Part shown: one piece after another, positions 1 through 10,836 of the stretch | Layout: every line of letters starts with the position of its first letter | How positions within the stretch are numbered: the first letter of the stretch is position 1 | Notes under the pieces: generated by a model | What the model was told of the DNA's origin: nothing | The model's database searches: none | Seen by the model: the letters and a program-made list of their open reading frames with translations, nothing else | Made by a program: the position numbers and the translations under genes | Origin: Flammula alnicola | Taxonomy: Eukaryota > Basidiomycota > Agaricomycetes > Agaricales > Strophariaceae | Length of the DNA: 63,128 bases | Direction: 5' to 3' | NCBI GenBank assembly: GCA_015499995.1 | Contig: JADNRV010000278.1 | Span: 1-63,128, forward strand

Positions 1-182
1 ATGTTTGCCTTGGTTCCGTGGTCATTTCTCTCGCGTCTAGCGAATTCAAACTGGGGAGTTGAGAGCCAAATGTCTCCTGAGCCAAAGTTGATTCCGGAGT
101 GGGGAGCGGGGGCCTCGCTGGAGAAATAGACGCTGTATCCGCCAAGGTGCTTCCCTTTCACTTGCGGGCCCTCCGCATCTAC
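1..182 (-). CDS. Partial exon of an unrecognised protein, cut by the window start
   Basis: The minus strand is open across this stretch and reads like real protein, with YSVYFSSEAPAPHSGINFG followed by GSGDIWLSTPQFE. The 'GxGDIW' arrangement resembles short hypothetical proteins that I associate with Agaricomycete genomes, but I cannot name a family. The sequence just right of the exon (CAG then TTAAAG on the minus strand) could be an acceptor. The gene continues to the left of the window, so neither end is known. This is inference from reading-frame quality only. Confidence 0.35.
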
Positions 183-189
183 TTTAACT

Positions 190-2530
190 GAAATATGGTA
201 ATAATTTATCTCATGTTTCCTAAAAATAAATCTGAAAGTACATACTCGGATGGCTCTGAGACGATCCTGGAGGTAGCCTTCCGCTTCAGAAGTCATGAAA
301 TTGATACAAAGCATGAGCACTCACCTGACGACATATTTCAGAGAAAAATTGAGAGGATTTTCAGGTGCGAAGTGAGGAAATGAAAAAATCCAGGGCCCTC
401 GACCGTACAGCGGTGAAGTGAAGACGAAAACCTGAACGCAGCAGACCAGTGTAGTACACTGAGCACTACTGATTCGGGTTTGAGGCAAACTTGAGTATCA
501 CTCAAAGCACTACCGAGGATCCGAAGAAGAGAGGAGAGATCGAGCAAAAGACGGTGTGGTAGAGATGGGTAAGTCGCGGCAAATTTTGGTTCGCAACGCG
601 TACCGTCACAATACGTCACGCATCACACAACGCGCATCACGCATCACGCACCCTCATCACGCATCACGCACCCTCATCACGCACCACGCACCACGCACCA
701 CGCACCACGCACCTACATCGATCGTCATGCACCACGCACCGTTCATCACGCATTACGCACCACACAGCATCACGCACTACGCACACACCACCATGTATGA
801 GCTTCATGTGTCATCGTCGCTGCATATTATATTTTTTCAATGACGGGGTTCCCAGAATACAACGCCCTTAGAATGCAGGTTGCCTTCACCTTTCCGTCGG
901 TGCTCTTTGTAAACCGCAGCAGGCCGGAGTGCGACGCTTGTGCCAGGCCGTGAGAAACATTGAGAGCAATATATCAATGTGATAAATTCCGGTAGAATGG
1001 GTATTCGTCTAGCAATGACACAATATAATTCATGGCTAGTTTACACTTGGCCTATAGAGAAGCATGATGTTTGAAGGGGAATGGAAAATGCCACCTCTGC
1101 ACGCTTGTTGCACTTTGAACGTTTTGGCATGCTGCTGCCACGCCTGCTGCGCCGATTTTCCGACGCCCCTCATCTATCTCACGTCTGCTCCGAGCGCGTC
1201 TATCTAACTATCCATATCTATGAATTTGACCTCAGAATAGTCGGCCTCAGTAGGCGTCTGTGTTGAACGTTTTTTTTTTGGATCTAGCAGGTTAACGGAC
1301 TGATAAACCCCTCAGCTCCCCAGCATTGGAAAATAACAGCTGTCCAAACCTGACTCGTAAATGGCCCGCTACCTCACGAAGCGCCAAATTTCTTCCATGT
1401 CCCTCTGGCTCGGGATGCTCAACACGCCCTTCACCATCCCATTCGAAGTGCGCATTTTTAGAAATGGAGTAAAAATGGGTACCAATGGATAAAAGGATGG
1501 CGTCTCTAGCTCATGAACATTCTGCATTCAGAATCCTGGGCCCCATGCCAGTCCACCATCGCAGCCAATGTCCAACCACTTCATCCATCACCACAAACCT
1601 AGAAATCAACATCAAGTCGACCTGGGCTGGCGTAAGAGTCGGCCATATCCCTCTCAGGATGTGAGAAGGGGACCAGCTAGACGCTCTACAAACAGCCACA
1701 GAGCTATGCTTCGAGGCGGATGATGCCAGCAGGCTATAGACGTGTGTCAAACGGACTCGTTGGGCTGCAAGCGGACCTAGCAACAGAAGGAGGCACCCGG
1801 ATGAGAACTTATGAGTACTGTTCCTCACATGGAAACATCCATGGTCTACGTACACTTTTAATATCCATTCCCATCCCAAACGGCGTGTGCCTAAACGAGC
1901 AAATATGAATGACACGACACAACATAGAGATGAAAGCAAAGGTGGTTATATTTACACTCCCCGCACACTACTGGGCTCTTGGCTCCTTTGAGCAGTGTGA
2001 AGTTGTGTGTAGAATGATGCCCAACCCTAGAACCAACGGGCTCTTGGCTCCTACTGCCAGTACCAGGGCATGCGAAGGCGGAGTGGGACTCGAAGTGAAT
2101 AAAAGCGTACCGAGTATGAAGTTACAGGTTCCGACCCATGTAAAACACGTCAGTGGAGGTGACACCTTGGGACAAATTGGCAATTAGAGAATACAATGGA
2201 TATCGTTGAGTGGGGTGCAATAAAAATGGGAGAAGAGATGTTGGGCGTTGATGGAAAATTCATCCTTGTGTGTGTTTGTTTGGCCGGCACGTGGTGTTGA
2301 CTTTGCACGATTTGTCCAACTTTGGGAAGTCCTTCTGAATACTCTCAGTTGACAATGAATTTGCGATCTGGTGCTAAACGAAAGAATACAGAGTCTGCAG
2401 GAGATATAGACCTCCGGCCCACAAAATCCAATTCTGTATGTTTTTTCTAGTTCACTTGCTAGGATCAGCTAATCCTTTTGTAGATGCCTAGTGTATGCTT
2501 TTCACCACAATATGCGACGTACTATTGTAA
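190..2530. other. No recognisable gene; contains a 7-bp minisatellite
   Basis: No open frame here reads like a known protein. The notable content is a degenerate tandem array at about 605-790. The rest looks like decayed intergenic DNA. Confidence 0.4.
605..790. repeat. Minisatellite of CACGCAT/CACGCAC units
   Basis: Imperfect tandem 7-bp units (CACGCAT, CACGCAC, CACGCACCCTCAT variants) run for nearly 190 bp. Related arrays occur at about 8,525-8,625 (opposite strand) and 38,695-38,760. The His/Thr/Ala/Pro-rich frames crossing it are by-products of the repeat. Confidence 0.8.
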
Positions 2531-2701
2531 TCAAAGTTAAAGATAGATGACCCACCTGGACGTGTCCAAAACGATGGATAAATTTCGCCGGAGCGAAATT
2601 TGGAAGGCAACCAAAGCAGTAGGTGGTAATCGTTTGTCAGGAGCAAAACCATTGATATCTCACTATAGGAAAAGGCTGATACGACCACAAACAAGAAGCA
2701 T

Positions 2702-4174
2702 GTGGCATCAGATATCTCAACATTGGATGTAGAGTCAGACTCCGATGAGGAGTTGGTTTCGGGATCTGCTCAAGCTCATTCCGTCTTCAACCTTGCTGAA
2801 CTCGCCCGTGTCATGGATGATGTGTACGCATTCTGTACTCCTTCACTCTTATTACCATTCAACGTAAATCATATAGGGTCTTCAATGCAAGAGACATAGC
2901 CACCGAGTTCTTACCGGAACAAAGGTATTTTTTTCTTTCAATGTCTCAGAAATATATTGATATCCCGTGCGCTAGTGCACCGGTGCAACAAATTGACAGC
3001 ACGAATCCTCGCAAGCGAGGGCAGAAGAAGGAGAAATATGTGTACATTTAGTCCTTTCTTTTTAGTATTGTGTCTGAAATATTCCGTGACAGGACCTTGG
3101 AAAGCTTCAGCTTTAAATCCCTCAAACGGGGCGCTTTCTTGGTCGAAAAGGCCATGACGATGAAGGGTGAGCCTAAGTACTGTCGTGTCCCAGCATCAGC
3201 TAATTAGTTCCAGTCATATTTCCATCGTTCTCTTTCGCTGAAGCTGTATCCTCGAACAGTCATACTCGTTCGAAAAATGGCCAAAGGATAGAGCAGGAGG
3301 ATACCATTTGGACTGATGGACGTGCACGCGTTGGCTTAAGCTCAGATGACGTGCCTATCGTCTATTCTCTCCCAGGTTTGTTACTGGCCCCAGAGCAGGT
3401 GGGTTGTGCCTTGTATCGTTCATTCTTCCCCAATGATGTTCCATCAGGAGTGTTTGTTCCATGTGCTTATGCAAATGGGTCGCAATGTCAAATTGACTAT
3501 TAGCGGTGCCGATCTGAATGGTCGCAATGCAGCTGAGTCGTATGTGGAGCGCGAGGGCGAGCTGGTGGGATGTATCAAGCTTGTGAAACTCTGGCATGCA
3601 ATCGGACATACAGTGCGTCTTATTATCTCTTATATTGCCTCTTTGACTCAGGCTTCTCCCCAAAGACTGCAGCGCCCACCATATCCACTGATTTTATCAA
3701 GTCTGGATCCCAGTTCTCGACGACCACAACTGTGCTGGCTGAGATGAAATCATTATCACTGCTTGTCAACACTATGTTAGAGAAGATCGACAGAATCAGT
3801 TCGAGGCCCTCACAAGCCTTCACACCAAAATTTCCCAACGCTATGCAGTCATCGAGGCCTTGTCGTCTATCGATCCTTTGATAATGGAAGGGCGGGCAAT
3901 CATGTTCAATAGAAAAACCCCCTCACACACAGATCGACTGGATCCCTTTCATGCTTGGGCAACAATGATCACCTTTGGAAATTTTACTGAAGGCGGTGAA
4001 TGTTACATTAAACGCCTCAAGCTTTGCATCCGTTATCTTCCTGGTGACGCCATCATCATTCGTGGTAGGATTCTTGCACATGAGGTGGAGGAATGGGGCC
4101 CTGGTCAGCGTATTTCAATTGCACATTTCACCCACACTGCCTTATGGGAAAGTGAAGGTATGGCCTGCCCGTAG
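2702..4174 (+). pseudogene. TET/JBP-like 2-oxoglutarate/Fe(II) DNA dioxygenase, fragmented
   Basis: The C-terminal part (3,860-4,174) has the signature of the double-stranded beta-helix dioxygenases of the TET/JBP group. It has an HxD iron motif (SHTDRLDP, His codon 3,926, Asp codon 3,932), then YLPGDAIIIRGR, then LAHEVEEWGPGQRISIAHFT. In the last segment the His at 4,079 is the expected third iron ligand and the Arg at 4,109 the expected 2-oxoglutarate-binding residue. Known members oxidise 5-methylcytosine or thymine, and the family is greatly expanded in basidiomycetes together with transposons. Upstream pieces in other frames also look coding (acidic Ser/Asp-rich start near 2,702, a KRGQKKEK stretch near 3,000, LAPEQVGCALYRSFFP near 3,390). 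The frame changes at about 3,795-3,800 without an obvious intron, and near 3,510 a stop falls in the best frame. I therefore call it a decayed copy, though unrecognised introns could rescue part of it. Confidence 0.6.
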
Positions 4175-4524
4175 TTACATGAATATTGTTTGTCCCTCTT
4201 GTTAGAATGTTCCAAAGCAATCAAGTCGGATTGTATATAAAAGCCTGAGTGATAGTCAAGGGCCCACAAAACCCTCGTTTGCTAATAAACTGGTCACTAC
4301 TGCGAATCAAAATTCATTACTGGACTGCAGGACTCCGAATCGAATATAGTTCTCAAATGCAGCTGTATAAGAAGAGCATGTAATCAACTTAATAACTCAC
4401 TTATTCACCTCGACACGAACTTTCTAGCAATGGTATTTAGTAGTATATCCTACATACGTGGTATTTAGGTATACCAACCGTCTCGTAGACGGCTAGTACA
4501 TAGAATTGAGTTCCTAATTTACAC

Positions 4525-4830
4525 CACTGTGCTCAATAGCGTGGTGTGCTACAGCTTGGCTGACAAGTTCTTCCCAGGTAGATATTTCTGGGTTCTGGCC
4601 ATCTTGCCAGAGTACTTGCTGAATAGACGGGAGAAGGCCCTTCCATAATTTAACAATTTTCTCTCTCGAGTCAACGTACCGATCATGTTAAATAGTTCCT
4701 CAAGTTTGCGCACATAAGTAGCAACTTTTTTATCACTCTAGAAACCAAACACCGTTCAGACTGATAGTTACTGGGGAAGAAATAATCAAGCCCTAAATGA
4801 TTTCATGAAAGCCTCCATTATTCATCGAGA
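4525..4830 (-). pseudogene. Retrotransposon gag-like fragment
   Basis: On the minus strand the sequence reads VATYVRKLEELFNMIGTL, then after a frame change KLWKGLLPSIQQVLWQDGQN and STWEELVSQAVAHHAIEH. The 'LWKGL-P-IQ--LW' followed by 'TWEELV-QA' pattern is characteristic of the gag-like proteins of basidiomycete LTR retrotransposons. I see no protease, reverse transcriptase or LTRs nearby, so this is an isolated relic. Confidence 0.5.
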
Positions 4831-5893
4831 CTTTTTGACTAGAAATCGCAACTCCCACCTTGCCCCCACCACTTGTGAATCCGTTATATACTGAATTTCA
4901 TTTCCATCTTACTGTCCCTCTTCTCTGCGCCCGCTACCGTTGGCTCGCCTACGCATTTAAAACCTCCTCGCTCTGCGCCCGCTGTCACATGTCACACCAC
5001 CTCGCCAACCCCTTTCGCCCGTATCATACAGCGAAATCAATCTGCTTCGAGAACCCAATTCATCGAGAACTCTTGCATTCATCTTATCGATCCTATCATC
5101 GCTACCTCCCTCTGTTACCTTCAGGGTACCTGTATCACACACATCAGCAAACCGTGATTTGGTTCCCACAGTCTGAGTATGCCCCTACCCGGATATAGTA
5201 GGCACTAGCAACCCCTTATGTAGCTGTAGCATGTCATAGTGTCACAGCATGCCCCAGCACGCCCCAGTTCTCAGAACATCGAGCTGTCCCAAAGAATGAC
5301 GTAGCCCGGAATTACCCGCACAACGGGAAATGAACTTCATTGGAAGAAGCTGTCGGATAAAGATGCCTTCGTGATGAAAGAACATGTACAGGTGTGCCCC
5401 CGTTCGACTTAGGTGAAAATGCAAAGTTTCCCCATTCCCGATAAAACATCAGGCTGAAAGTTGCCCAAAAGGTTTATGAGAGACGCCGCATTTAGTATGA
5501 TTTACCGCTGTCATCGATAAATAATAACAGATTGGGACATTCCAAGTAAAATTTATAGGAAAGTTATAACCAGTTTATCAATGGTACATAGTACTTCCCA
5601 GCGCCTCTTGCTCCCAAGTATTTTTTTAATGACGAGCTCTATTTCTTATTAAGTCATGTTTACAAGTATTTCCGGCGTAGGTGCATGTTCCAAAACCTTA
5701 ACGGAGTCCTTGCGCAGAGCGCTCTTCCCATTGTTCTCAATTTGCGCGCGTGCAAAAACAAACAAAAACAGCACCTCAGGATTATCGACGGCAGCAATGC
5801 AAACAGCCAAAAAAAATGGCACATTTGCCGCCGTCGGAGCGGAGTTAAAACGTTGAATTTCGTTCATTTCGAGCACAAAAAATAATAGCAAAA

Positions 5894-5972
5894 AACGACT
5901 ACGTGCCGGCAGAATCGAACTACGCACTAGACAGACGCAAGAAAACGCCAACAATTACCGCTACGTCATAAG
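5894..5972 (-). ncRNA. tRNA-like sequence with A and B boxes (possible SINE head)
   Basis: On the minus strand, TGACGTAGCGGTAA (5,955-5,968) resembles a pol III A box and AGTTCGATTCT (about 5,910-5,921) a B box, at normal tRNA spacing. The T arm reads GTAGTTCGATTCTGC and is followed by GCCGGCA. A run of six T lies about 10 bp downstream. The acceptor stem does not pair, so this is not a functional tRNA gene. A tRNA-derived SINE head or a decayed tRNA fits better. Confidence 0.35.
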
Positions 5973-6104
5973 TACTTGCACAATACAGATCAATTATCCT
6001 CTAGGTCGAACGCAGGATTCGCAGAGGGAAGGAGAATCCCCATCGGAGATCGAATGACGGGGAAGTTTGATTTCGGCTGACAGTGACTTGACAAGCTGTC
6101 AGTA

Positions 6105-6290
6105 CATGTCAGTCACCAGTGATTCCACAGTTCTCCATAGTATTTGGTGGGTACTCCGCAGCACTGGATAGTACATGTTGGGTACTCCATAACACTGCCA
6201 TAGTATGCAGGGATACTCCATAGTGTCACATAGTATATCATGATTACTCTATAGTGCCGCATAGTATCAAGTGAATACTCCCGAGTCCAG
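6105..6290. repeat. Degenerate tandem repeat with TACTCCATAGTGTCACATAG-like units
   Basis: Units of roughly 30-40 bp containing 'GGGTACTCC(A/G)...ACTG.CATAGTAT' recur about five times with substitutions and small gaps. No coding potential is seen. Confidence 0.55.
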
Positions 6291-7187
6291 GACCAACTCA
6301 CAGAGGTCTTATTTAGGAGAATAAATAAAGCAACAAGACAGTACATTAAATGAATAACTAAGACTGATAATATAAGGTCACTTCTGACACACACGAGTGA
6401 CACAACATAGGCGCATGGCGAGATCTTGCCGCAACGGTCTTATCCTCCTCCCTATCTGCGAACACTCCAGACTCAGGAGTATCTTCTTCGTCTTCATCGT
6501 CCCAGCTCTCCTTGCGATGCCGATACGGTACAAAGGCGCATTTCTGGGCGGATGGCGTCCTCGAAGGAACGCTTCCTGAAATCGAACGCCTCCATGGCTC
6601 GGCTTTGGCGACTGGCGCTGCTCCAGTTCCATCTCGCTTCTTTTGATTGTATTGTCAGGTTGAAATTCGAAATCGTCGTCCCGGGTCTCAGAGGGTTCTA
6701 AAATATGAATACGAGTTTCCAGATATAAGATATCGGAATCGTATGAATAGCGCCTAAGTAAACAAATACGTACCGAGTTTGCACCTCAACTTGCCTTCCA
6801 ACTTGATCAAAGTTGGGATCAAAGTTGGGACCCAAGTTGCGCCCAAGTTTGGCTATCGTGAAACACCCTATTGGTGCACACCTTCTAATTAGGCCCATAG
6901 ATGCATTCTCAGGCATCAATGACCAAATCGAAGATGGAACTCTGGACCTGTATTTACGGGTTTTTGCGGGCCTGCGAGGTGGTTCCCGGGCCTGTTGGCA
7001 ACCTTTTCTTGTCACCAAACTACATGGTAGAGCATAAAGGCTCGGATGGAGTGCGCACAGATTCGACCGTGAACCGGGAATTCATAGAGCGGGTATTTTT
7101 TTCCTACTGCATTCTGTTGTCAAGTCATATAGCGCAACCATTCTTCCGCCAAACCATCGGTCCGAGGAGTCCGGCTTTGTAAGTGCC

Positions 7188-7921
7188 ATGTCCCCTACGT
7201 CCACATCCAGCATGTGGTCGTATCTCAGTCATGCTAGGTTTCCTGCAGCAAAGTGGAGAGCGGTGTTGCTGGCGAAGGCATGGGAGAGCATCATTAAATT
7301 CGGAGGTCGTTGGGCGTTAACAAATTTAGGAAAGTTCAGGGTGGCATTTACAGGAGGACTGTTCCAGAGATCAGACTACAGGCAAGTACAATCTCCCGCC
7401 TTGAACACGCACCTGCATTAACAGTTTTCTAGCGGTGGCTTTACTACCCCTTACATTCCTTTTGAATTGGTTAGCAATAACGATGGGAGGCTGGTTAGCA
7501 TCAACAAGTACTTGGGATTGGTGCTCAAGACTTTTTTTGACCAAGATATCTTTGAACGTGAACACAACATTTATTTGGTATTATCCCAGCACCGGCTTGA
7601 TTTTGTTCCTCAACTCTATGGTATATATCGAAACAAGTGGATGAAGTGCTCTGCCTTGCTTATCAGCTACGTCGGAGAGCCCATTCAAGATGACATCAGT
7701 CTGCAAGAATGGCAAGTTTCGAAATCAATCTTAACTTCATCTCTCTTGACTCACCATTTTCATTTTGCAGCCACCAGCTCCATGACACTATCCAAAGTCT
7801 TCATGAAGCAGGGATCCACCATCATGATTTGAAGCTCGATAATGTCGTCAGGAACTCTGGTGGACATATGCGGGTCATTGATTTCAGTCACGCAGAACGT
7901 TGCGATGATGCGGACCGCTAA
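7188..7921 (+). CDS. Small protein-kinase-like protein
   Basis: The C-terminal third carries the kinase catalytic-loop signature LHEAGIHHHDLKLDNVVRN (catalytic Asp in HHD and metal-binding Asn) followed by VIDFSHAERC in place of DFG. Upstream are VLKTFFDQDIFEREHNIY, YGIYRNKW and LLISYVGEPIQDD. These fit the middle of the N-lobe and the hinge of the small kinase-fold proteins common in Agaricomycetes, whose substrates are unknown. Exon 1 is 7,188-7,381 or slightly longer, and its start is uncertain. The first intron is either a GC-AG intron 7,382-7,432 or a GT-AG intron 7,386-7,424. The second is 7,716-7,777 (GT-AG) or 7,712-7,770 (GC-AG). The stop is at 7,919-7,921. I see no glycine-rich loop, so the 5' end may be incomplete and catalytic activity is unproven. 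Confidence 0.6.
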
Positions 7922-8524
7922 ATCTGTCCTGATTGGACGTGGATAAATGAAGGTCGGTCCATCCGAACTCTTCTGTGACTCTCGTTCATCATTCTTCATA
8001 GTCTGACCATTGTGACCTATCTGAAGCCATCCATTCCTCTCTCGTTTGAGACAGATATAGACATTTTTCTTGCTTCTCTTTTTGAATATATGATCCCTTT
8101 CAATCCCAGTTAATACTTCTAGCTAGTTATTCTAACCTGTAACTCCCAATTTTAAGTCAGGCTATGTAACATCGTGTGCTTTGAATCTCCAGTTTGAGGA
8201 TCGTGGTCTGAATCAAACATTCAAAATTATATCCCATCGGTAACGCCACTGAGCGAGGATTTAATGTAAGAAAAGAGAAAGTCAGTCATACAAGACCGCA
8301 TTTTTACGATCTTGGATGAGTTCTAAAGCTATGAATGAGGCGATTCCAGCGATATCAAGGTGGGGTTCGTAGTCGCACTATTTGGCAACGTAGAAAATCG
8401 CTTTCGAACGTCGAACAACCAAAGCGACACCACGTTTGGATGTCGGTTTTCAGGCATGTGGACGGGATGGGAGTGGCTACTGAGTACTGAGTAGTGAACC
8501 ACTGCGAAATATGCAGAGGCTGCG

Positions 8525-8625
8525 TGGGCGAATGGGTGACGAAGGGTGCGTGGTGCATGATGCATGATGCGTGATGAGTGATGCGTGTTACGTGGTGCGT
8601 GGTGGTGCGTGGTGCGTGATGAGGG
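8525..8625. repeat. Minisatellite of GTGCGTG/ATGCGTG units
   Basis: Tandem 7-bp units (ATGCGTG, GTGCGTG, ATGCATG) are the reverse complement of the array at 605-790. Flanking DNA from 8.0 to 9.6 kb has no recognisable gene. Confidence 0.75.
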
Positions 8626-9329
8626 AACAGAATCCCAGGGTGGTATTATGGGTTTGATCGGCGTGCTGATCAGTCTCGGTGACATCATTTTCTGGCCACG
8701 CAAGGTGGCTGTGTATATAAGCGCTCGCAAATGCCGTAGTGTCGTCCAGGATCCTTGAAGGACACTGTCCTTAAAGCCCTGCCTTGACAGTCCAACATAA
8801 GATATATATGGAAATTCTCAATATATTTAAACCATAGCTTTCTTACTGTCGGGTATCCGAAGAAGCGCGTTCATTTACATAATTGTTTAGTACTAGAGAA
8901 TGAACATCCATCGTAAGGTTACAACTTGTAGGCCACTGGTTAAGTTGTCAATGATGGGAGACGAAATAAGCAATATCTATGTTTGACTCTGTCGTTCTAC
9001 AACTCCTAGCAATATCTCTATTTGACTCTGTCGTTCTACAACTTGTCACTCTACAACCTTTCACCAACCACCGACGTCATTTCGCCCAACCATGCGTGCT
9101 TCTTTCTTCCAATACATCGGTTTCAGCGTGAAAATGTTCAAGCATTACCTGCCGAAAAATCAGAGGCAAGGTTGCTGCTCAAATCGGACGCGTCTCGGGC
9201 GGTCCGTGCCTTGCAGGCGGAGGGAAGTCTGGGTTCCGAGGGGACGATGGTAATATGGTACGTTCTATTTCCAGCACGCGTACTGTACTCTTCTGACACC
9301 CGGGTAAAGTAGGACCCCGGAAAGTACAC

Positions 9330-9480
9330 CAAGATCCCTCAAGCAAGGTTCGGATAAAAATTGAGATTTTTTCGTGAAATGGAACCCCCGAAAAGTCAGA
9401 TAAAAATTGGTTCAAACCATACTTCCCTGACCCATGTTCGGATAAAAATCTGTAGCCCGACCGGGGATTGAACACCCTAA
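9330..9480. repeat. Short direct repeats (CGGATAAAAATTG-type)
   Basis: TTCGGATAAAAATTG or a close variant occurs three times at about 30-90 bp spacing in otherwise non-coding DNA. No function is evident. Confidence 0.4.
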
Positions 9481-9673
9481 CCGCAATCCCACTTGACGCT
9501 TTACCCCCAGTGAAAACCGGCTCTGCACACTCTCCGGTCTAAGCTGAGGATATCTGCGAAAGTCGGCAGGGTAGGACAAAATCGGCGCTGATCTGCTCTG
9601 CTCCGAAGATCCCGGCAGAGTAAATATTCCAGCTGAGATCGAAAATGTCATCGCCACAGACTACAGTCCACTT

Positions 9674-10744
9674 TTGACTTTCCCCCCTGAACTTTAAAAT
9701 CTATTTGGGATATGGAATTCTAGAAAGTCCGCCCCCGCCTTTGTTTACTTTGGCTCATTGTCCGAAATGGGTACGTGCTAAGAATAACTCCTGCTTTTCT
9801 CACTCACCATCATCCCCGCCGAACTCAGCTCCAGAAACCCCCCTTGTGGCGTGAACTGAATCTGCGCCTTCATTAGCGGTAGCCCTGGACTTGCACCATG
9901 GCCATGGCGGGCATCTCGCCAAGCCGTTCTTCTTCGACTTCAGGGAGGCGGTCTCGATGGTGCACGAGAGCCCGAACGGACTCGAGCTACAAGAGCACGA
10001 GAACGGAGTGGGAAGAAGGTGCAAGATGTGAGTGCAAAAATGCTGACCACCGGCGTACAACCCTGACCAACCGCCCATGATCTCCATCGACCACCCATGA
10101 AACACGCTCTGAGAGCCTCTGACAGCCCCGAGCACCCTCGGTTACGTGCGGCTAGGCATGAACACCCCTCTCGACCGCCTGCGGATGTCTATCGCCACCC
10201 ACGAAGGCTCGCGAGCAACCGAAAACCACTCGCGAACACCTCAAACGCCCACGAACACCCGTGGAACCCCTGGACCACCTGTGCACGCTTACAACCCACC
10301 CACAAACACAAACACTCGCGAGCACCGCAGGAGCATGGGCGGTGGAGGAACACGAAGGGGGATCCAGGCAGTGGGAGGGCCACCAGGTATATCACGAACA
10401 ATACTCCTTCTCAACGTCAACTATGTAGCTAGAGCGGCCTATGTACATTGCATACTTAGTAGTAACCGTCCATTTCTTACCTCGCCGTGTACTTTTCTCT
10501 ATGGAAATATTACTTAAATTATCTTCTAAGTATTATGCGTGTGTCATCCCGTCGTTGGGCCTGCAGCTCCTGTGCATGTGAGCCAGCAGGGATCCGGACT
10601 TTGAGCATTTGCAGCCCGATGACCCAGAACGGTTGCCCGCCGCTCAGCCTATTTTCGGTTGAGAACCAAAGTAAACAAAGGCGGGGCGGACTTTCTAGAA
10701 TTCCATATCCCAAATAGATTTTAAAGTTCAGGGCGGAAAGTCAA
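9674..10744. mobile_element. TIR element of 1,071 bp with about 75-bp inverted ends
   Basis: The left end (9,674-9,755) and right end (about 10,664-10,744) are inverted copies that start TTGACTTTCC and include CTGAACTTTAAAATCTATTT and TATGGAATTCTAGAAAGTCC, with about two differences. The interior has no transposase-like frame, so it is non-autonomous. It ends about 90 bp before the Tnp2 transposase begins. No clear target-site duplication is visible. Confidence 0.75.
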
Positions 10745-10836
10745 CAACTGCCACAGTCCTTCCTCAGATAGCCGTGAGATCTCGAAACCACGTCAACGTT
10801 TTCATTTAAGTCCCATCGCCTCTGTTTCACTCAATT

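Larger units (their letters stand above)
4840..6890. other. No recognisable gene; repeats and a tRNA-like sequence
   Basis: Short overlapping frames only, none resembling a known protein. Apart from the tRNA-like head near 5.9 kb and the degenerate tandem repeat near 6.1-6.3 kb, nothing stands out. At 6,795-6,855 there is a small tandem run of AAGTTGGGAYCAAAGTTGGGA-type units. Confidence 0.35.

Noticed and set aside
5894..5972. Functional tRNA gene
   Set aside because: Acceptor and anticodon stems do not pair properly.
10097..10517. Overlapping plus-strand frames inside the 1,071-bp TIR element
   Set aside because: They are driven by a degenerate CACCC/CGAACAC-rich sequence and show no transposase motif.
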